From the NCBI GenBank assembly GCA_001051155.2, contig JYIP02000015.1, positions 360,882-424,881 of the forward strand: a stretch of 64,000 nucleotides of DNA, written 5' to 3'. Origin of the DNA: Chrysoporthe austroafricana (Eukaryota; Ascomycota; Sordariomycetes; Diaporthales; Cryphonectriaceae). A program made the position numbers and the translations under genes. Position 1 is the stretch's first letter, and the number at the start of each line of letters is the position of its first letter. Below, one piece after another: positions 11,451 to 22,869 of this stretch. Under the pieces are notes generated by a model that searched no databases, was not told the DNA's origin, and saw only the letters and a program-made list of their open reading frames with translations.

Positions 11451-13466
11451 ATGGGCGTGAAGGTGATGGGTAGTGGCAGATGCCCAGGGAATCTTTCAAG
11501 ATTCACTGGCCGTCTGCCCAAGTGAATATCCTCAATGGAAAAGCCAGGAGAACAATGAAGTGCCAGGCGAGCAGATATGTGAAACCAGATCACGTGGCTC
11601 TGCATGGTTGTTCTGTAAGAACCACACGGTGGTGGCTTCACAGGTGCCAGAAAGGCAAGCCATGTACATAGAGAGATTTATACGACATACCTATGCTTGA
11701 GCAACTGGATAGTCGGGAGATAATGCTGTGGGTGAGTAGGGGGAGAGACAAATCCTAGGGATAGTCGGTTGTGTTGGACTTGAAGGGGAGAGACGACGCT
11801 TTAGAGGAGAACACGTTCAACTTGGCAGCTATCCCAACCTACGAGGTTTATTGTCTGGTTGAGGCCTGAAAAGACGTCAAAAGACGGAAAAGACGATAGC
11901 ATGGAAAGGGTGTCCCAGGTTGCTATCTGGGTACCCAAAGGGGAGGAGGCCAGAGGACATGACTGGCTATAAATGAGGAGTAGCTACTATCGCTAGAGTG
12001 CAGGACCCCTTCTTGAGAACTTATAAACCTCAAGGAAGCATCAAGCCACTGGGGCATCATCAGGATCTTCATTGATAACATCTCCTTGTTCTACCTACTG
12101 TCTTAAGAACTACCATGCCTAGATCAAGTTGCCTAAATGCGTGAGCTTAGCTGCTCTCCGAAGCAAGCTTCGAACGGATCTCTTCCACGCGAAAAAGTTC
12201 TGAACACCCGAAACGCCTCATACAGCCAGCCCGTACGCCTCTGCGTGGGACCTGCTGCAAGGCTCTCGAGGACTAGAGAAGAGGAGAGAAGCCAACAGCA
12301 TATTTTTGGGTGACCATCTAAGACCGAATCCTCGACCGAAGTCTACACATTGAGTGCATCATGGCTCACATAGTCGTCCCGGACAGGACGACGTGCTTCG
12401 ACCCGCCGACAGCAGGAAACGATGACCATCTCGCCTCACATCAAGTCACCGGCCGAAAACATTCGCCCCGAGAAAGGAGGGAGGGGGGGGGAGACTGAGC
12501 TGTCATAGTACTGAGCGAGCCCGGCCGGGTCAGACTGTAGAGAAGCGAGAGATCGAAGAAGCATGTAACACAACGACTTGCCTGTTCTTCAGAAGAAACC
12601 AGGAGGATACGTGTTGAGGAAACATTCAGATGCCTTGTCTCGGTGAAGGCAAGTATCCTACAGGGCGCAGAACGATCCGCCGATATACTGAACTCTTACA
12701 AACAAGATGCAGCAGAAAGTGTACTATCTGTACAGCTCTCCTTGTCGTGCTTTCAGGAAAACCCACCGCATCTGTGCTGCCGTTGAGAGGCCACCGAGAT
12801 CCTCCTAATGGACCTTAGAAATATATCGACCCCCCCCCCCTTCCCTCGGTCTCAAGTCCCATAGTAGCAAGTTGGTCGGGTCATCCGAGCGAAACGGAGA
12901 GTCAGCGGGTCGTATGCGAACCTTTCAATGGTCCCAGGAAATGAGTCCACCCCGCAACTCGAGCCGGCGCAATTTTTACAGACCCGACCGCCATCGGGTA
13001 AGGCGTTGTATGGCTGGCGCTGTTGGCTGTCAGAAAGCCTTGGAAGGCTGTGGACAAGGCTGAACAAGGCTGAAACGCCAGATGGCTGCTCGGAGGTCTT
13101 TGGCGGTGGTGAGTAGGGACAAACAAACAAGCTCGGAAACGGGTATCGATGGCGCTTGGCAGCGAGCTCTCTGGTTCCTCTTGTGATTGATGTTACGGTT
13201 GTTATTCTTTTTTTTTTAAGTTTTGGTACAGCTCCGGCCAAGACGCAAGCTGCAGAACAGCCTTTACACATGTGACGGCGAAAGGCTAATTAGGCAGCAC
13301 AATAATAGACCACCTGATGGTCTCCTTATGCTTCCGTCAGCACCCGAATGTCGTGAGCTCGAGATGACCAGGCGCCATTCTGCCGTCACCCCGATCCGAC
13401 CTGGACTGGAGACATCACCAGAGTCAAGCGGCAGCCCAGGCGACGCCTGGAGGGACAGACGAGAAC
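11451..13466. other. Intergenic, no supported gene
   Basis: Between the Argonaute upstream region and the 2EXR gene. Only short frames are seen. It contains homopolymer runs (C10 near 12,830; T10 near 13,209) and one imperfect relative (CCATAGTAG, 12,859-12,867) of the 11-nt word described elsewhere. No RNA gene was recognised. Confidence 0.5.
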
Positions 13467-14623
13467 ATGTCTGAACCACAGCTTACACCCCCCAGCTCCC
13501 CCGGCTGCGAGCCAGTACGCCAGTGCCTGCTCGCAGCAGCACGCGAGGCCTTGCCCGCCCCGCGCCCCGCCGTCGAGGCGTTCTGGAGCCCCAAGCTCGA
13601 GTGGCCCACCAGCAAATACGTCCGCGGCCCCGACGGGGCGCTGCGCCGCGCGCCCCTGTCGCCAGAGTACAGGCCGTGGACCCACCCCGACGCCCGGCCG
13701 CGCGCCGCCGCCGACCACGCTGCCGACTACGACCTGCGCCTCTGGGCGATCAGCCGCAACGCGGACGAGTACCGGGCCCACCGCGCCGCCGCCAGGCCTG
13801 GCTGGCCGCGGGGCCGCGCTTCCACCGCTTCCCGGACCTGCCGGCGGAGCTCCGGCTGCAGGTCTGGGACGCGGCGGCGCGGGACCCGGACCCCACCGAC
13901 GTCGTCGTGGTCGCGCCGGGCGACGGCCGCCGCCCGCTCGCCGCCGACGCCACGGTCCCGGCGCTGCTGCTCGTGAGCCGGGAGGCGTACGGCGCCGCGC
14001 GGCGGCACTTCCGGCGGGCCTTCCAGCTCGGCGGGCGCGGCGGCGTGCTCGCCGCGTTCCCGACGGCGCTGACCATCCAGATGCCGGCCTTCTTCGCGCT
14101 GACTGCGCTCGCGGGGCCCCGCCCCGCCGGTACACGGGTCGTGTTCGGGGCAGAGAGCATCGCCCTGGTCACGGAGATCGTCGTCGACATGACCGAGAAC
14201 AAGTTTGTCGTATACGGGTCCACCGGGAGCAGGCTGCGGGACCTCTTCACTGCCGTCCCCAACCTTCGGAAGATGACGATCAGGGTGCGCACGAAGCCCT
14301 TCATGCGCCCTGAGATCGACCTGCTACACGCCTTCTGGCTCTTCAGATACTGGGCGCTGGAGAAGTACCACCGAGAGCCGGGGTGGATCGCGCCCGGGAT
14401 CGCGGTGGTGTACCAACCCTCTCTGGACGGGAAGGAGACGATGCTGTGCAACTGCGAGAGGGGCCTGATGGGGACACCGGGGGTGAGGTGGGATTCCTGG
14501 GATGGGGTGAGGGTGCGGTCTTCCATGCCGAATGCGGCGCTTGCCACGATAATGGATCCCGTGTTGCTGTCGTCCCCGTCGCTGCGGGTGCGAGAGGCAG
14601 TAGGAATAGGGTGGTGGGCGTAG
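13467..14623 (+). CDS. 2EXR-domain protein, reading frame interrupted near 13,795
   Basis: Fungal F-box-like 2EXR family, function unknown. The ATG at 13,467 opens a frame beginning MSEPQLTPPSSPGCEP and running to about 13,790 (DYDLRLWAISRNADEYRAHR). The conserved 2EXR start, FHRFPDLPAELRLQVWDAA, lies in a different frame that has no ATG of its own and continues to the stop at 14,623 (ending GIGWWA). Joining them gives about 385 residues. The phase change needs a one- or two-base shift at the GCC-repeat around 13,785-13,796, or an intron. The only phase-compatible intron I found (13,620-13,795) has a poor GTCCGC donor and would remove sequence that looks coding. So this is either an assembly indel in a GC-rich tract or a recently broken gene. 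Family assignment rests on the motif; intactness is unresolved. Confidence 0.6.
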
Positions 14624-15485
14624 AGACTATGGCCGCGCCGCTGGAGGTAGAGACACGTCGCTTTCTTCGAAGACATTGGAAGGACTAAGGTAGGACGGCT
14701 GAGCTGTGCGATGTGGCATGTGTCCTAGTGAGGCAGTGAGTGCCTCAGCTTTGGGGTAATTGACGTATCGGTTAGGATTACATGGTGACGACGATCAGTT
14801 ATGCTACGCAAGCGATCAGAAGGGCAAATACCCAACCCTGAGTCTAAGAAGGATTGATTCATGAGATGTGATTATGATTCGACTGCTCGTCTATCTACCT
14901 CATAGCAGCCAGTAGACCAACTAAGACCCCCTAAGACCCCTGAAGTATTACGACTCGACCAGCCGCTTCGCCTTGTCCCGAAACTCCACTGCGCAACACA
15001 CCAGAACGCGACAGCCACACGAATAGAGGGGCATACCCCGGTTATTACCGATCTCTCAAGATCGTAGTCCGCCGCGACTCGCCTGTGGGACTGGGTAACA
15101 GTACTGCACTGAGAACACAGATGCCATGAGAGACACCAGAAACGACTATCGTCAATGATCCGCTCGCCATTCCCACCACCACCGTTTTGTCGTAAACCAG
15201 GGCAGCAGTACGCTCCCACTAATGAGCGTGCCTTTGCTGTTTGTGTAACGAATCTCCTGACGCCCGCGTTCGAGTTTCTCAGCTACCCCGGGAATGGCGG
15301 AGACATCATCGCGCGCGGACAGTGAGATTTTCATGGCCATATACATCCAGATCGAAGCTCGGATATCCATTGCCAAATCTCCAGAATCCCAAGTGAGCCG
15401 GGATTCGCACTGTCCTATGGGAGGACACGTAGTTGAAGAGTCAACGAAGAGACATTCGTTCCCACAACATGTCGTCGCGGCGCAT
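14624..15485. other. Convergent intergenic region, no supported gene
   Basis: Lies between the 3' ends of the 2EXR gene (plus) and rna14 (minus), so it should hold both 3' UTRs. A short tandem CTAAGACCCC duplication occurs near 14,920-14,940. No RNA gene or conserved ORF was recognised. Confidence 0.5.
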
Positions 15486-18400
15486 CTAGTAATATCGGCC
15501 GTAGGGTGGCTGCTGAGATGGGGGTGCCTGTCCATAGGGCGACGGGACTGCATACTCGCCCGGAGGAGGTGCGCCGTACATTGGTGGTGGCTGCGGGGGC
15601 GCCCAGGCTCCGCTCGCGTCGGGAGTGGGCATGGCTGGCGGGTAGACCATGGGCGGCGGTGCATCCTGGCGGTACACTACAGGAGACTGCTCATAGCCAG
15701 AGCTCGATCCAGGTCGAAGAGATGACTGTTGGTAGGTGCTAGCCGCCGTAGCAATGCGACCACGGCTCATGTCGAAGGGGCTCTGGGTCCGACCGGTAAC
15801 GGGAGAATCGCGAGAGTAGGGGTATTGCGAACGATCGGACGAAACCTGCCGGTTGTGCGTCGCGGCCTGCAGACGGCTGGCATCGCGACCGCCTTTGTCT
15901 GGACCTTTCCAGTCCTTTGCCTCCGGGATATGGGTGCTGCCGACAAGGCGGACCATCTCGGATGCGTTGAATCGAGGCAACGTATAGGACGAAGAAGTCG
16001 GGAGCAGGCCTAACAAAAACGTAATGTCTCTAGCAATGGGGGCGGCTTGCGCACGCCTCTGCTGATCGAGACGTCGTCCAGCTGCACCCTTTAATGGTGA
16101 CTCACCGCGCTGAATCTTCCGAGGGGGGTTGAGAGATTCCTCAAAATCCTCGGTGGGAAGCGGTCTCTTCGGCGAGTTAGTCATGGGCATGAATTGCGGG
16201 CGAGGGCTGTTGCCCTGCCGAATCGACGGCCGGGGGCTGTTCAGAACAGATCCTCGCTGTTCAATCGACGGAAGAATGTTCTTTGGGAGCATCTGGGAGG
16301 GCGAAACGATGATGCGCGCCGCGATGGGGTCGAAATTCTGAGATGAGAAGCGGGCCGCGAAATTCTTGAGCTTCGGATCATCAGGGAAGAGCTCGGCCAT
16401 ACGCTGCTCCAACTTGACGATCTGAGAGCGGTCACCGTAGTCCGACTCGTACTTGTGGAAGTAAGAAAAGATCGCTCTGGCCTTGTGGACTGTACTGGGC
16501 TTCTCTGTCAAGCGCTTGACGCAGTTCTCGAACACAACTCTGGCGTCTGTTTTGCAGTTAGCTATCGGATTCCCAGATCTTGATCCAAACCCGACTTACT
16601 CGTGAAATCATCCCTCGAGTGTAAGAACTTCAGATACTCGACTATGAAGTACTCGTCCTCCGGGAAAAGTTTGGCGCCACGCTCGAAGATCTTAGCACCA
16701 GCGTTGTCCTTATAGACTTTCCATTCCATCAGGGCAACCGCCACATAAACGTCGCTGGCTAGTTTTCCGCGCTGTCGAGCCTCCCAGAAGACATTACGCA
16801 GCCCACCAATAGCAACTTGGGGGGCGCCCGTTCCCTGGACACGGCGCATAGCTCGTGCCAGAGCGATCCATACGTATGAGATGGTCTTGGACAGCCCGTT
16901 GTTCCTTACAGAGTACCCTTGCTGTATCGCCTTGATCTGGGCTTGCTTGGCAACGTCCCTCGCCGTGGTATCGCCAGGGGCGTCCGCGTCTTCATCGTCC
17001 TCGGTAGCCTTTTCGGCCTGAGACTCAAATAGAGCGTTTTGATTGATCCTGTCAATGGCCGCCTTTTCTTCATCCTTGAACTTCTTGACCAGCTCGTAGA
17101 GAGTATCAAGTACTTTGATGTAAGGGGCCCTGACAGCATTTCCGCGGTCTATCTTCGCCTCGTCGCCCTCACCAACGGGATAGGTGCCTTCAACCCGATC
17201 TCCATGCTTCAGGGCCAGCAACACATTCTCGGGATTCGCTTCGATGCCTTCCAGCAGGAAATCTAGACCTCGATCTCGGCCATCAGCACTACCGATGTCA
17301 TTTTCCCAGCACCACTCAGCTGCCTCGACCCACATCTCGGGCCAGAAACGGAGGGCCATCAGGGCCTGTCTGTAGACATAAAGTATGCGGCAGTTCAGTG
17401 TGTTGGGCTCGTCGGCTTTCAGTTCGAGAGGATCCGACTTTTCCCAAGCGATCCATTTCTTCCACAACTCGACCTGCTCCATGTACTCTTCGTCGCCCTC
17501 GAAGCCCGGTGCTGGAGGAAGGCGTGGGAGATTGCTCCGCTGCAGTCTCCGAGTGATGTTGTCCAGAGCCATGTTAGCGCTCTTGGCGGACATGTAGCTG
17601 GGAGAGTGTTGGCTGACGAGCGCACGACCAAGCTTTCTGTCGATCGAGTTTTCGAATTGTTCGTATTCCCGCCACAGGGTGTTGAGGTTCTTGGTGGGTA
17701 TGGCAATCGCTCGCTGGTACACCCGGCGCAGCGAATCCATCTTCTTCTTGCTCTCCCAATCCTGATCCCCGACTGAGCCCGGTCCTGTCTTGATGAACTG
17801 GATGTACTCGGTCCAGATTGGACCAGAATCCTTGTCGACACCGATGACATCGTTGCTTAGGACGAATTCAAATGACTGTGTGACCACCTCGCGGGCTCGG
17901 CCGCTTGGGTCACTCAAGTCGTTGCGTCGTCGAATGTACTCGAGGTACACGGTCAGAAGCTTCACGTTCTGAATAGTGGTCAACGTCTTCTTGAACAGCT
18001 CCTCGGCCTTCCCAAAGTTGTTCAACTCCAGCTCCAATTCCATGTATGCTGTCCACACATCCGCCTGCGACGAGTTAGCACTCGAGGTTCTCGAGAAAGG
18101 GACTGTCACAGACTTACCGATTGGGGGAACACAACTAAGAAGCGTTCATACACTCCTCTGAGTGCGTCGACATCATTCCGTCGACGCAGTTCTGCGATGA
18201 GATCTAACCAGGCGTCCATAGCCGCCCGGGGGTCCTGCTTGATCCGTTCCTCGAGCGTAGTTACGACATCTTGTGGGGGCTGAGATATGCTGCCGGCCTG
18301 AGGCGCTGCAGCTCCAGGAGGGCCAACCGGTATTTCAACCGCAACGGCTGGCGCAGTGTTCGCCTGGGAAGCGGAGGGCACATTAGACACGGCTTCTTGA

Positions 18401-18867
18401 GCCTCATGAATAGGTACAGAGGTGTGGAGAAGAGGCTGGGCATGAGACTGAGAAGCCTGAGCCGGCTGAGTGGGCAGACCGTTGGAGGCAGAAGTAGGGG
18501 TTTCATCCTCCGAGTCGGAGTCTCCCACTAGGAAGCCTCCGGCAGTCTTGCGCTTCTTGGGCACAGGCACAGACTGGGCAGCGGGCTGAGGGGGAGGTTT
18601 GAGGCTGCTCTGTGGACCCTGTACCTGCTCCTGCTGGGGCAGAGGTGTCAGGTCAACAGACTCTGGGTCGTAATCACCCACATCTTCGGAAGCGCCATCA
18701 GCGGGGGATGCGGAATCACCAGATGTTTGAAGGGCCACGGAAGAGGAAAGGTGGTTGATGTCTTGTTGTGCGTTGTCACTATTTTGTATAACCCCATTGT
18801 CTCCATCAACCTGATACTCGTCACCATCTTGCGCCCACGAGGTCTCCTTGACGGCCTCGCCCGCCAT
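15486..18867 (-). CDS. rna14: mRNA 3'-end-processing protein Rna14 (CstF-77)
   Basis: Scaffold subunit of cleavage factor IA, which with Rna15 and Pcf11 directs pre-mRNA cleavage and polyadenylation in the nucleus. Exons 18867-18118, 18064-16600 and 16546-15486 total 3276 nt, giving 1091 residues. The junctions read FPQS-ADVWTAYMELELELN and DDFT-NARVVFENCVKRL. Residues 1-200 are acidic and Ser/Gln/Pro-rich. HAT (half-a-TPR) helices fill about residues 215-760, with repeated W..Y..E patterns such as DVWTAYMELELE and TLWREYEQFENSID. The Suf region follows with LVTTLEQRMAELFPDDPK-like features. The last 150 residues are Pro/Tyr-rich and end PPYGRYY. The protein is longer than yeast Rna14 (677 residues) because of its tails, as in other Pezizomycotina. 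Divergently placed to asf1. Confidence 0.93.
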
Positions 18868-19829
18868 TTTTGCGATGGTGTCACGTATACAACGGGAAAG
18901 GAAAGGGAGTATGGTGGGACAGGGCGGTTGGACGGTCTGGGGTTGCCAGAGGGGTGTCGGCGTTCTCGGTCGCGAAAGTCCGCCCTGGCAAGGCGTCCGA
19001 TGGCGTCTCTAGATGGATCGCATCAGGTTCGGGGGGATGAACACGGCGTTTGACGAGCGGTGTGGTCTGCGCTGGTCTCTCGCGGGACCTCAGGAGGGCA
19101 AGCTTGAAGAGGGGACTGTCAAACGAGTGGTCGACTTGTAGAAGCGCACACTGATGATAGAAAGCACAAATGCAGCACTTCGATGGCCGGCAGCCCAGGA
19201 AGGACAGCTCAGATGGGGATGTCTGCGTACTTGTGGTTGCACGTTGTGGTCGTTGTTGTCGTTGTGGAGAGAGACGGCTTGCAAAATGACCAGACCAAAG
19301 GAATTGGTAAAGCCATCTTTTCTGGAGACAAGCAAGTATCCCGGCAGGCAACGGCACGGCAGGCACTAGTCCGTTGTGGGCGAACATGGTGTGCACGGGC
19401 CAGGGCTGAGCTGGTCGACGCTGCGAAATGGAGGTTCATTCCAGGGCCCAGCAGCTGGCGCCCGGTGCCTGTTAGCAGATAGTGCTGGCTCCAGAGGCTG
19501 TCTCCCACTGAAGCAGGCGTGTTCTTTGTTAGGCACTACCCACCCGCGCCACATGATCTTCAGAGGATGGGGCCTACCGGGTAGGCAACTGACCTCGGAC
19601 CTGACCCTGGCAATCGCGTTACTTTCCCATCTACGCGGTTCTCGCGTCGTCCACTTTTGGCTTGCTGGAGGGCGGTTCAGCCAGTCTTTCTTCCACACAT
19701 AAACAAACCCATTCTTTTCTGCACGCATCGCCAATGAAAGCTTGACACCATCCATACACCATCAACATCTGACCACCATTCAGACAACCAGTTCACCCAA
19801 ATCAAGGATTATCGACGGCCTCGCCCATC
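18868..19829. promoter_or_regulatory. Divergent promoter region between rna14 and asf1
   Basis: About 960 bp separates the two start codons on opposite strands, so it must hold both promoters. A CT/GT-rich triplet stretch (GTCGTTGTTGTCGTTG, near 19,250-19,265) and a CA-rich tract just before the asf1 start are visible. No TATA box or known operator can be named, and no ORF here has family support. Confidence 0.55.
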
Positions 19830-20852
19830 ATGTCTGTGGTCTCGCTGCTTGGGGTCAACATCCTCAACAACCCCGCCAAGTTCACGGACAACTACCAGTT
19901 CGAGATCACCTTCGAGTGCTTGGAGCAGCTCGAGAAGGGTAGGCAGCCACCTGACATTATCGTCTCGTCTCGAGATACATGCGCAAGTTCTTGCGACATC
20001 GTCTGACTGTTTCCGCAAACAACAGATCTCGAGTGGAAGCTGACCTACGTCGGCTCTGCCACCTCTGACCAGTACGACCAGGAGCTCGACACCCTCCTAG
20101 TCGGCCCGATTCCTGTCGGCGTCAACAAGTTCATATTCGAGGCTGATGCCCCTGACACCAAGCGTATCCCCGACGCCGAGGTCCTTGGTGTCACCGTCGT
20201 CCTGCTGACCTGCGCTTACGATGGTCGCGAGTTCGTGCGCGTTGGGTACTACGTCAACAATGAGTATGAGACCGAGGAGCTGAGCGCCGATCCTCCTGCC
20301 AAGCCCATCATCGAGAAGATCCGCCGCAATATCCTCGCTGAGAAGCCCCGTGTCACGCGCTTCGCCATCAAGTGGTACGTTGGCTGCTGCCGCCGCCGGC
20401 GCCCACCCCTGCTTGCCCTTGCTCTCTGAGCAGCTCTCGACTGACTCTGCTTGTGACCCAGGGATAACGATGCCACCGCCCCTGCCGAGTTCCCCCCTGA
20501 GCAGCCTGAGGCTGACCTGCAGGTCGACGAGGAGGAGTACGGTGCCGACGAGGCTGATCTAGACGAGGACATCGCCGAGGAGGGCACGGCGGAGGCCAAC
20601 GGCGAGGGCTCCGCCGCTAACGGAACTGGCGAGGACGCCGCCATGGCCGGCGCCACCAACGGCGAGGGAGAGCAGGTCCCCGACGACGACGAGATGTCCG
20701 AGGACGGCAGTGTGGATATTGAGGGCGAGAGCGAAGACGAGGAGGAGGAGGAAGGCGCTCCCGAGGAGGGCGCGGCCGACGGAGACGAGATGGACGTCGA
20801 CATGGGTGATGCCCCCGATGCCCATCCCCAGTCTGAGGTCATGGCACACTGA
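19830..20852 (+). CDS. asf1: Histone H3-H4 chaperone Asf1
   Basis: Nuclear chaperone that binds the H3-H4 dimer and passes it to CAF-1 or HIRA in nucleosome assembly. Exons 19830-19938, 20026-20374 and 20462-20852 total 849 nt, giving 282 residues. The N-terminal 155 residues are the near-invariant immunoglobulin-like core: [38 protein letters not shown], and the H3-binding strand [20 protein letters not shown]. The core ends RVTRFAIKW exactly at the second splice junction. The third exon encodes an Asp/Glu-rich tail (DEDDEE-type runs, about residues 160-282), typical of fungal Asf1 but long. The start at 19,830 matches the conserved MSVVSL beginning. Confidence 0.97.
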
Positions 20853-22869
20853 TCGGTCGTCTTTCGTGGTCGGCGTTTTATGTTTATGATATCCCATGCG
20901 TGTGGCATAGACTCTAGTTACACCGTTGTTACGATGGATGAGAGAACAAATACATGACTTGTACACTGATCGTCTCGTCTCGTCAGCCTGAGGTCTTACC
21001 TCTCTCTGTGTCCTGTCCGAGCGCCCTATCCTTAGGAGGGTATCGCGTGCTGTAGAAGCCCCTCTTCATGCGCAAAGGGTCCCTCTTGCGCCTGTTGGTG
21101 CAACCAGGCCCGTCGACTCCCCAGGTAAAACCTGGGTCTGGGCCATGGTCTGGGCCATGCCGAGAGCCTCTTTGCCAGATAAGGAGCGGGGGCCAATGGC
21201 TGTTCCGGGGATTCTCGTCGTGCGGCGGTTTTCTGCATGATCGCAGATATTAACCCCAGCTCGTCATAGGCCTCAGGGCAGAACCCCTGGTTAGCTAGCG
21301 ATGTGAAACCGGCGATGCTGTAGCACCACGGATATGCAGGCAGGGCAGGGTTTGGCGGCGGGAGGGATGTTCTGTGCCCATCAAACTCTATCACCCTATG
21401 AACAGCTCCAGACGCCTCGACATGTCGCCTCGACAAACCACCTGGACCCGACATTGCCATCTTGTCTGACCGAGAAGACCACAACCGCAGGCACAGGACG
21501 CAGGCGTAACGGGCAAAATGCACACCCCCACGCGGGATCGGCGCCTCCCCTGCTGACGGCCTGCCCTCGATGTCTCTCGAGCACGTGGGCAGTCTCCATT
21601 TTGACTTCGACGTTGACACCACAGCCCACAGCAGCAGCACTATGGTAGGTCCAGAAGGGGCCCGGTACACATCCGGCTTAGCCGTCAGCAGCGGCGCGGC
21701 TTGCCATAATTTCACTAATGCACGCCAGAGAAACTTCTCTTCCCCCTCCTGGACGCACCAGTGATACGATCCCCGCCCACGTCGAGATGGCGAGGCCGCA
21801 GAGGTGGGTACTCAGTTCAGCAGCCCCCCCCCTCGAGCAGGCGAGGCCGCGCAACCCAACTGGTCAACCGCCAGAGGGCGCAGCGACCCAATGGGCGCGC
21901 CCATCAACAACACCTGCGCCGTGGGCTCGGGACGCGAGGCGGCGCCCCCTGCTGATCCAGACCGGGGCGGCTAGACTGGCGAGCCGCGATCCAGCAAGGT
22001 CGGGCCTGCTCAGGGCCGCCCGCAATTTGCTTCTGGGCGCGGCTCGCCAGGGCGGCGGGTGCCGGGTGAGGGCTGCCATGCTGCTGCCATGCTGCTGCCA
22101 TGCTGCTGCCATGCTGCTGCCATGCTGCTGCCATGCTGCTGCCATGCTGCTGTTGCTGCCAAGTGCGAATTTCCACCGCGGCCGGACTATGGAACCTTGT
22201 GTGCGTCAGCCGCCACACTCATTCCTCCTCATGCGGGCTGGAGGGGTCGTTGGGTGTTCCCGGCGTGACGGTAGCAGCGAAGCTTGATGGGACCCCTGGC
22301 CCGGCGTGCCTGGCTGTCAGACCCCTGAGAATCTCCCGCGGATCCGGAGACCCATAGATCCTCTGATTGACTGCTTGAGGGTGCATGTTGGGTGTCCCTG
22401 CCTTGTGGAGGGACGGCGCGACGGGCTGCCATTGGGTCAGCGAGGACAGGAGAAGGGGCCGAGCCTCTCCTAAGCTTTGGGGCGGCATGAGGGCGACGCT
22501 GGTGTCCCTCAGACCCACCGGCCTCTGCCTTATATGCGTGCCGATCCTCCAGGATACGGCCTTTTCCCCCGGCCTCAACCTCAGATCCTGCGCACTGCGA
22601 GTCAACCTGCAAGCAAGCACGTGGAAGGAGTGCGATGCGCAGCGGCCAGCGTCCCTCCCGAGCCCAGGTGATCCGAGACCAGCGCCCCGGCTCTGCCTGT
22701 CTGCCCTGCAGGCTTCCGTCCTCCCAGCCTTTCCTCCTTGGGGTTCGACCTTGTGCTTCTGTCCCTGGGATCTGGGGGCCAAGGCGTCGAGGTCCGAGCG
22801 AGCTGCACCCTCAGGCGGACGCCGCTTATATTGATCGCTAATCCCCTGCGCGCACCAGAGTCAGACGGC
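20853..22869. other. Intergenic with an 11-bp tandem array
   Basis: Two-kilobase gap between asf1 and the SH3-domain gene. Open frames overlap in several phases because the DNA is GC-rich; none shows a family motif. The clear landmark is the tandem repeat at 22,078-22,154. The stretch before 22,870 is probably promoter and leader of the SH3 gene. Confidence 0.5.
22078..22154. repeat. 11-bp tandem repeat, six perfect copies plus one imperfect
   Basis: The unit ATGCTGCTGCC is repeated head to tail at 22,078-22,143, followed by an imperfect seventh copy, ATGCTGCTGTT. The period of 11 is not a multiple of three, so the array does not encode a simple amino-acid repeat. The perfection of the six units suggests recent expansion or contraction. 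Confidence 0.95.
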
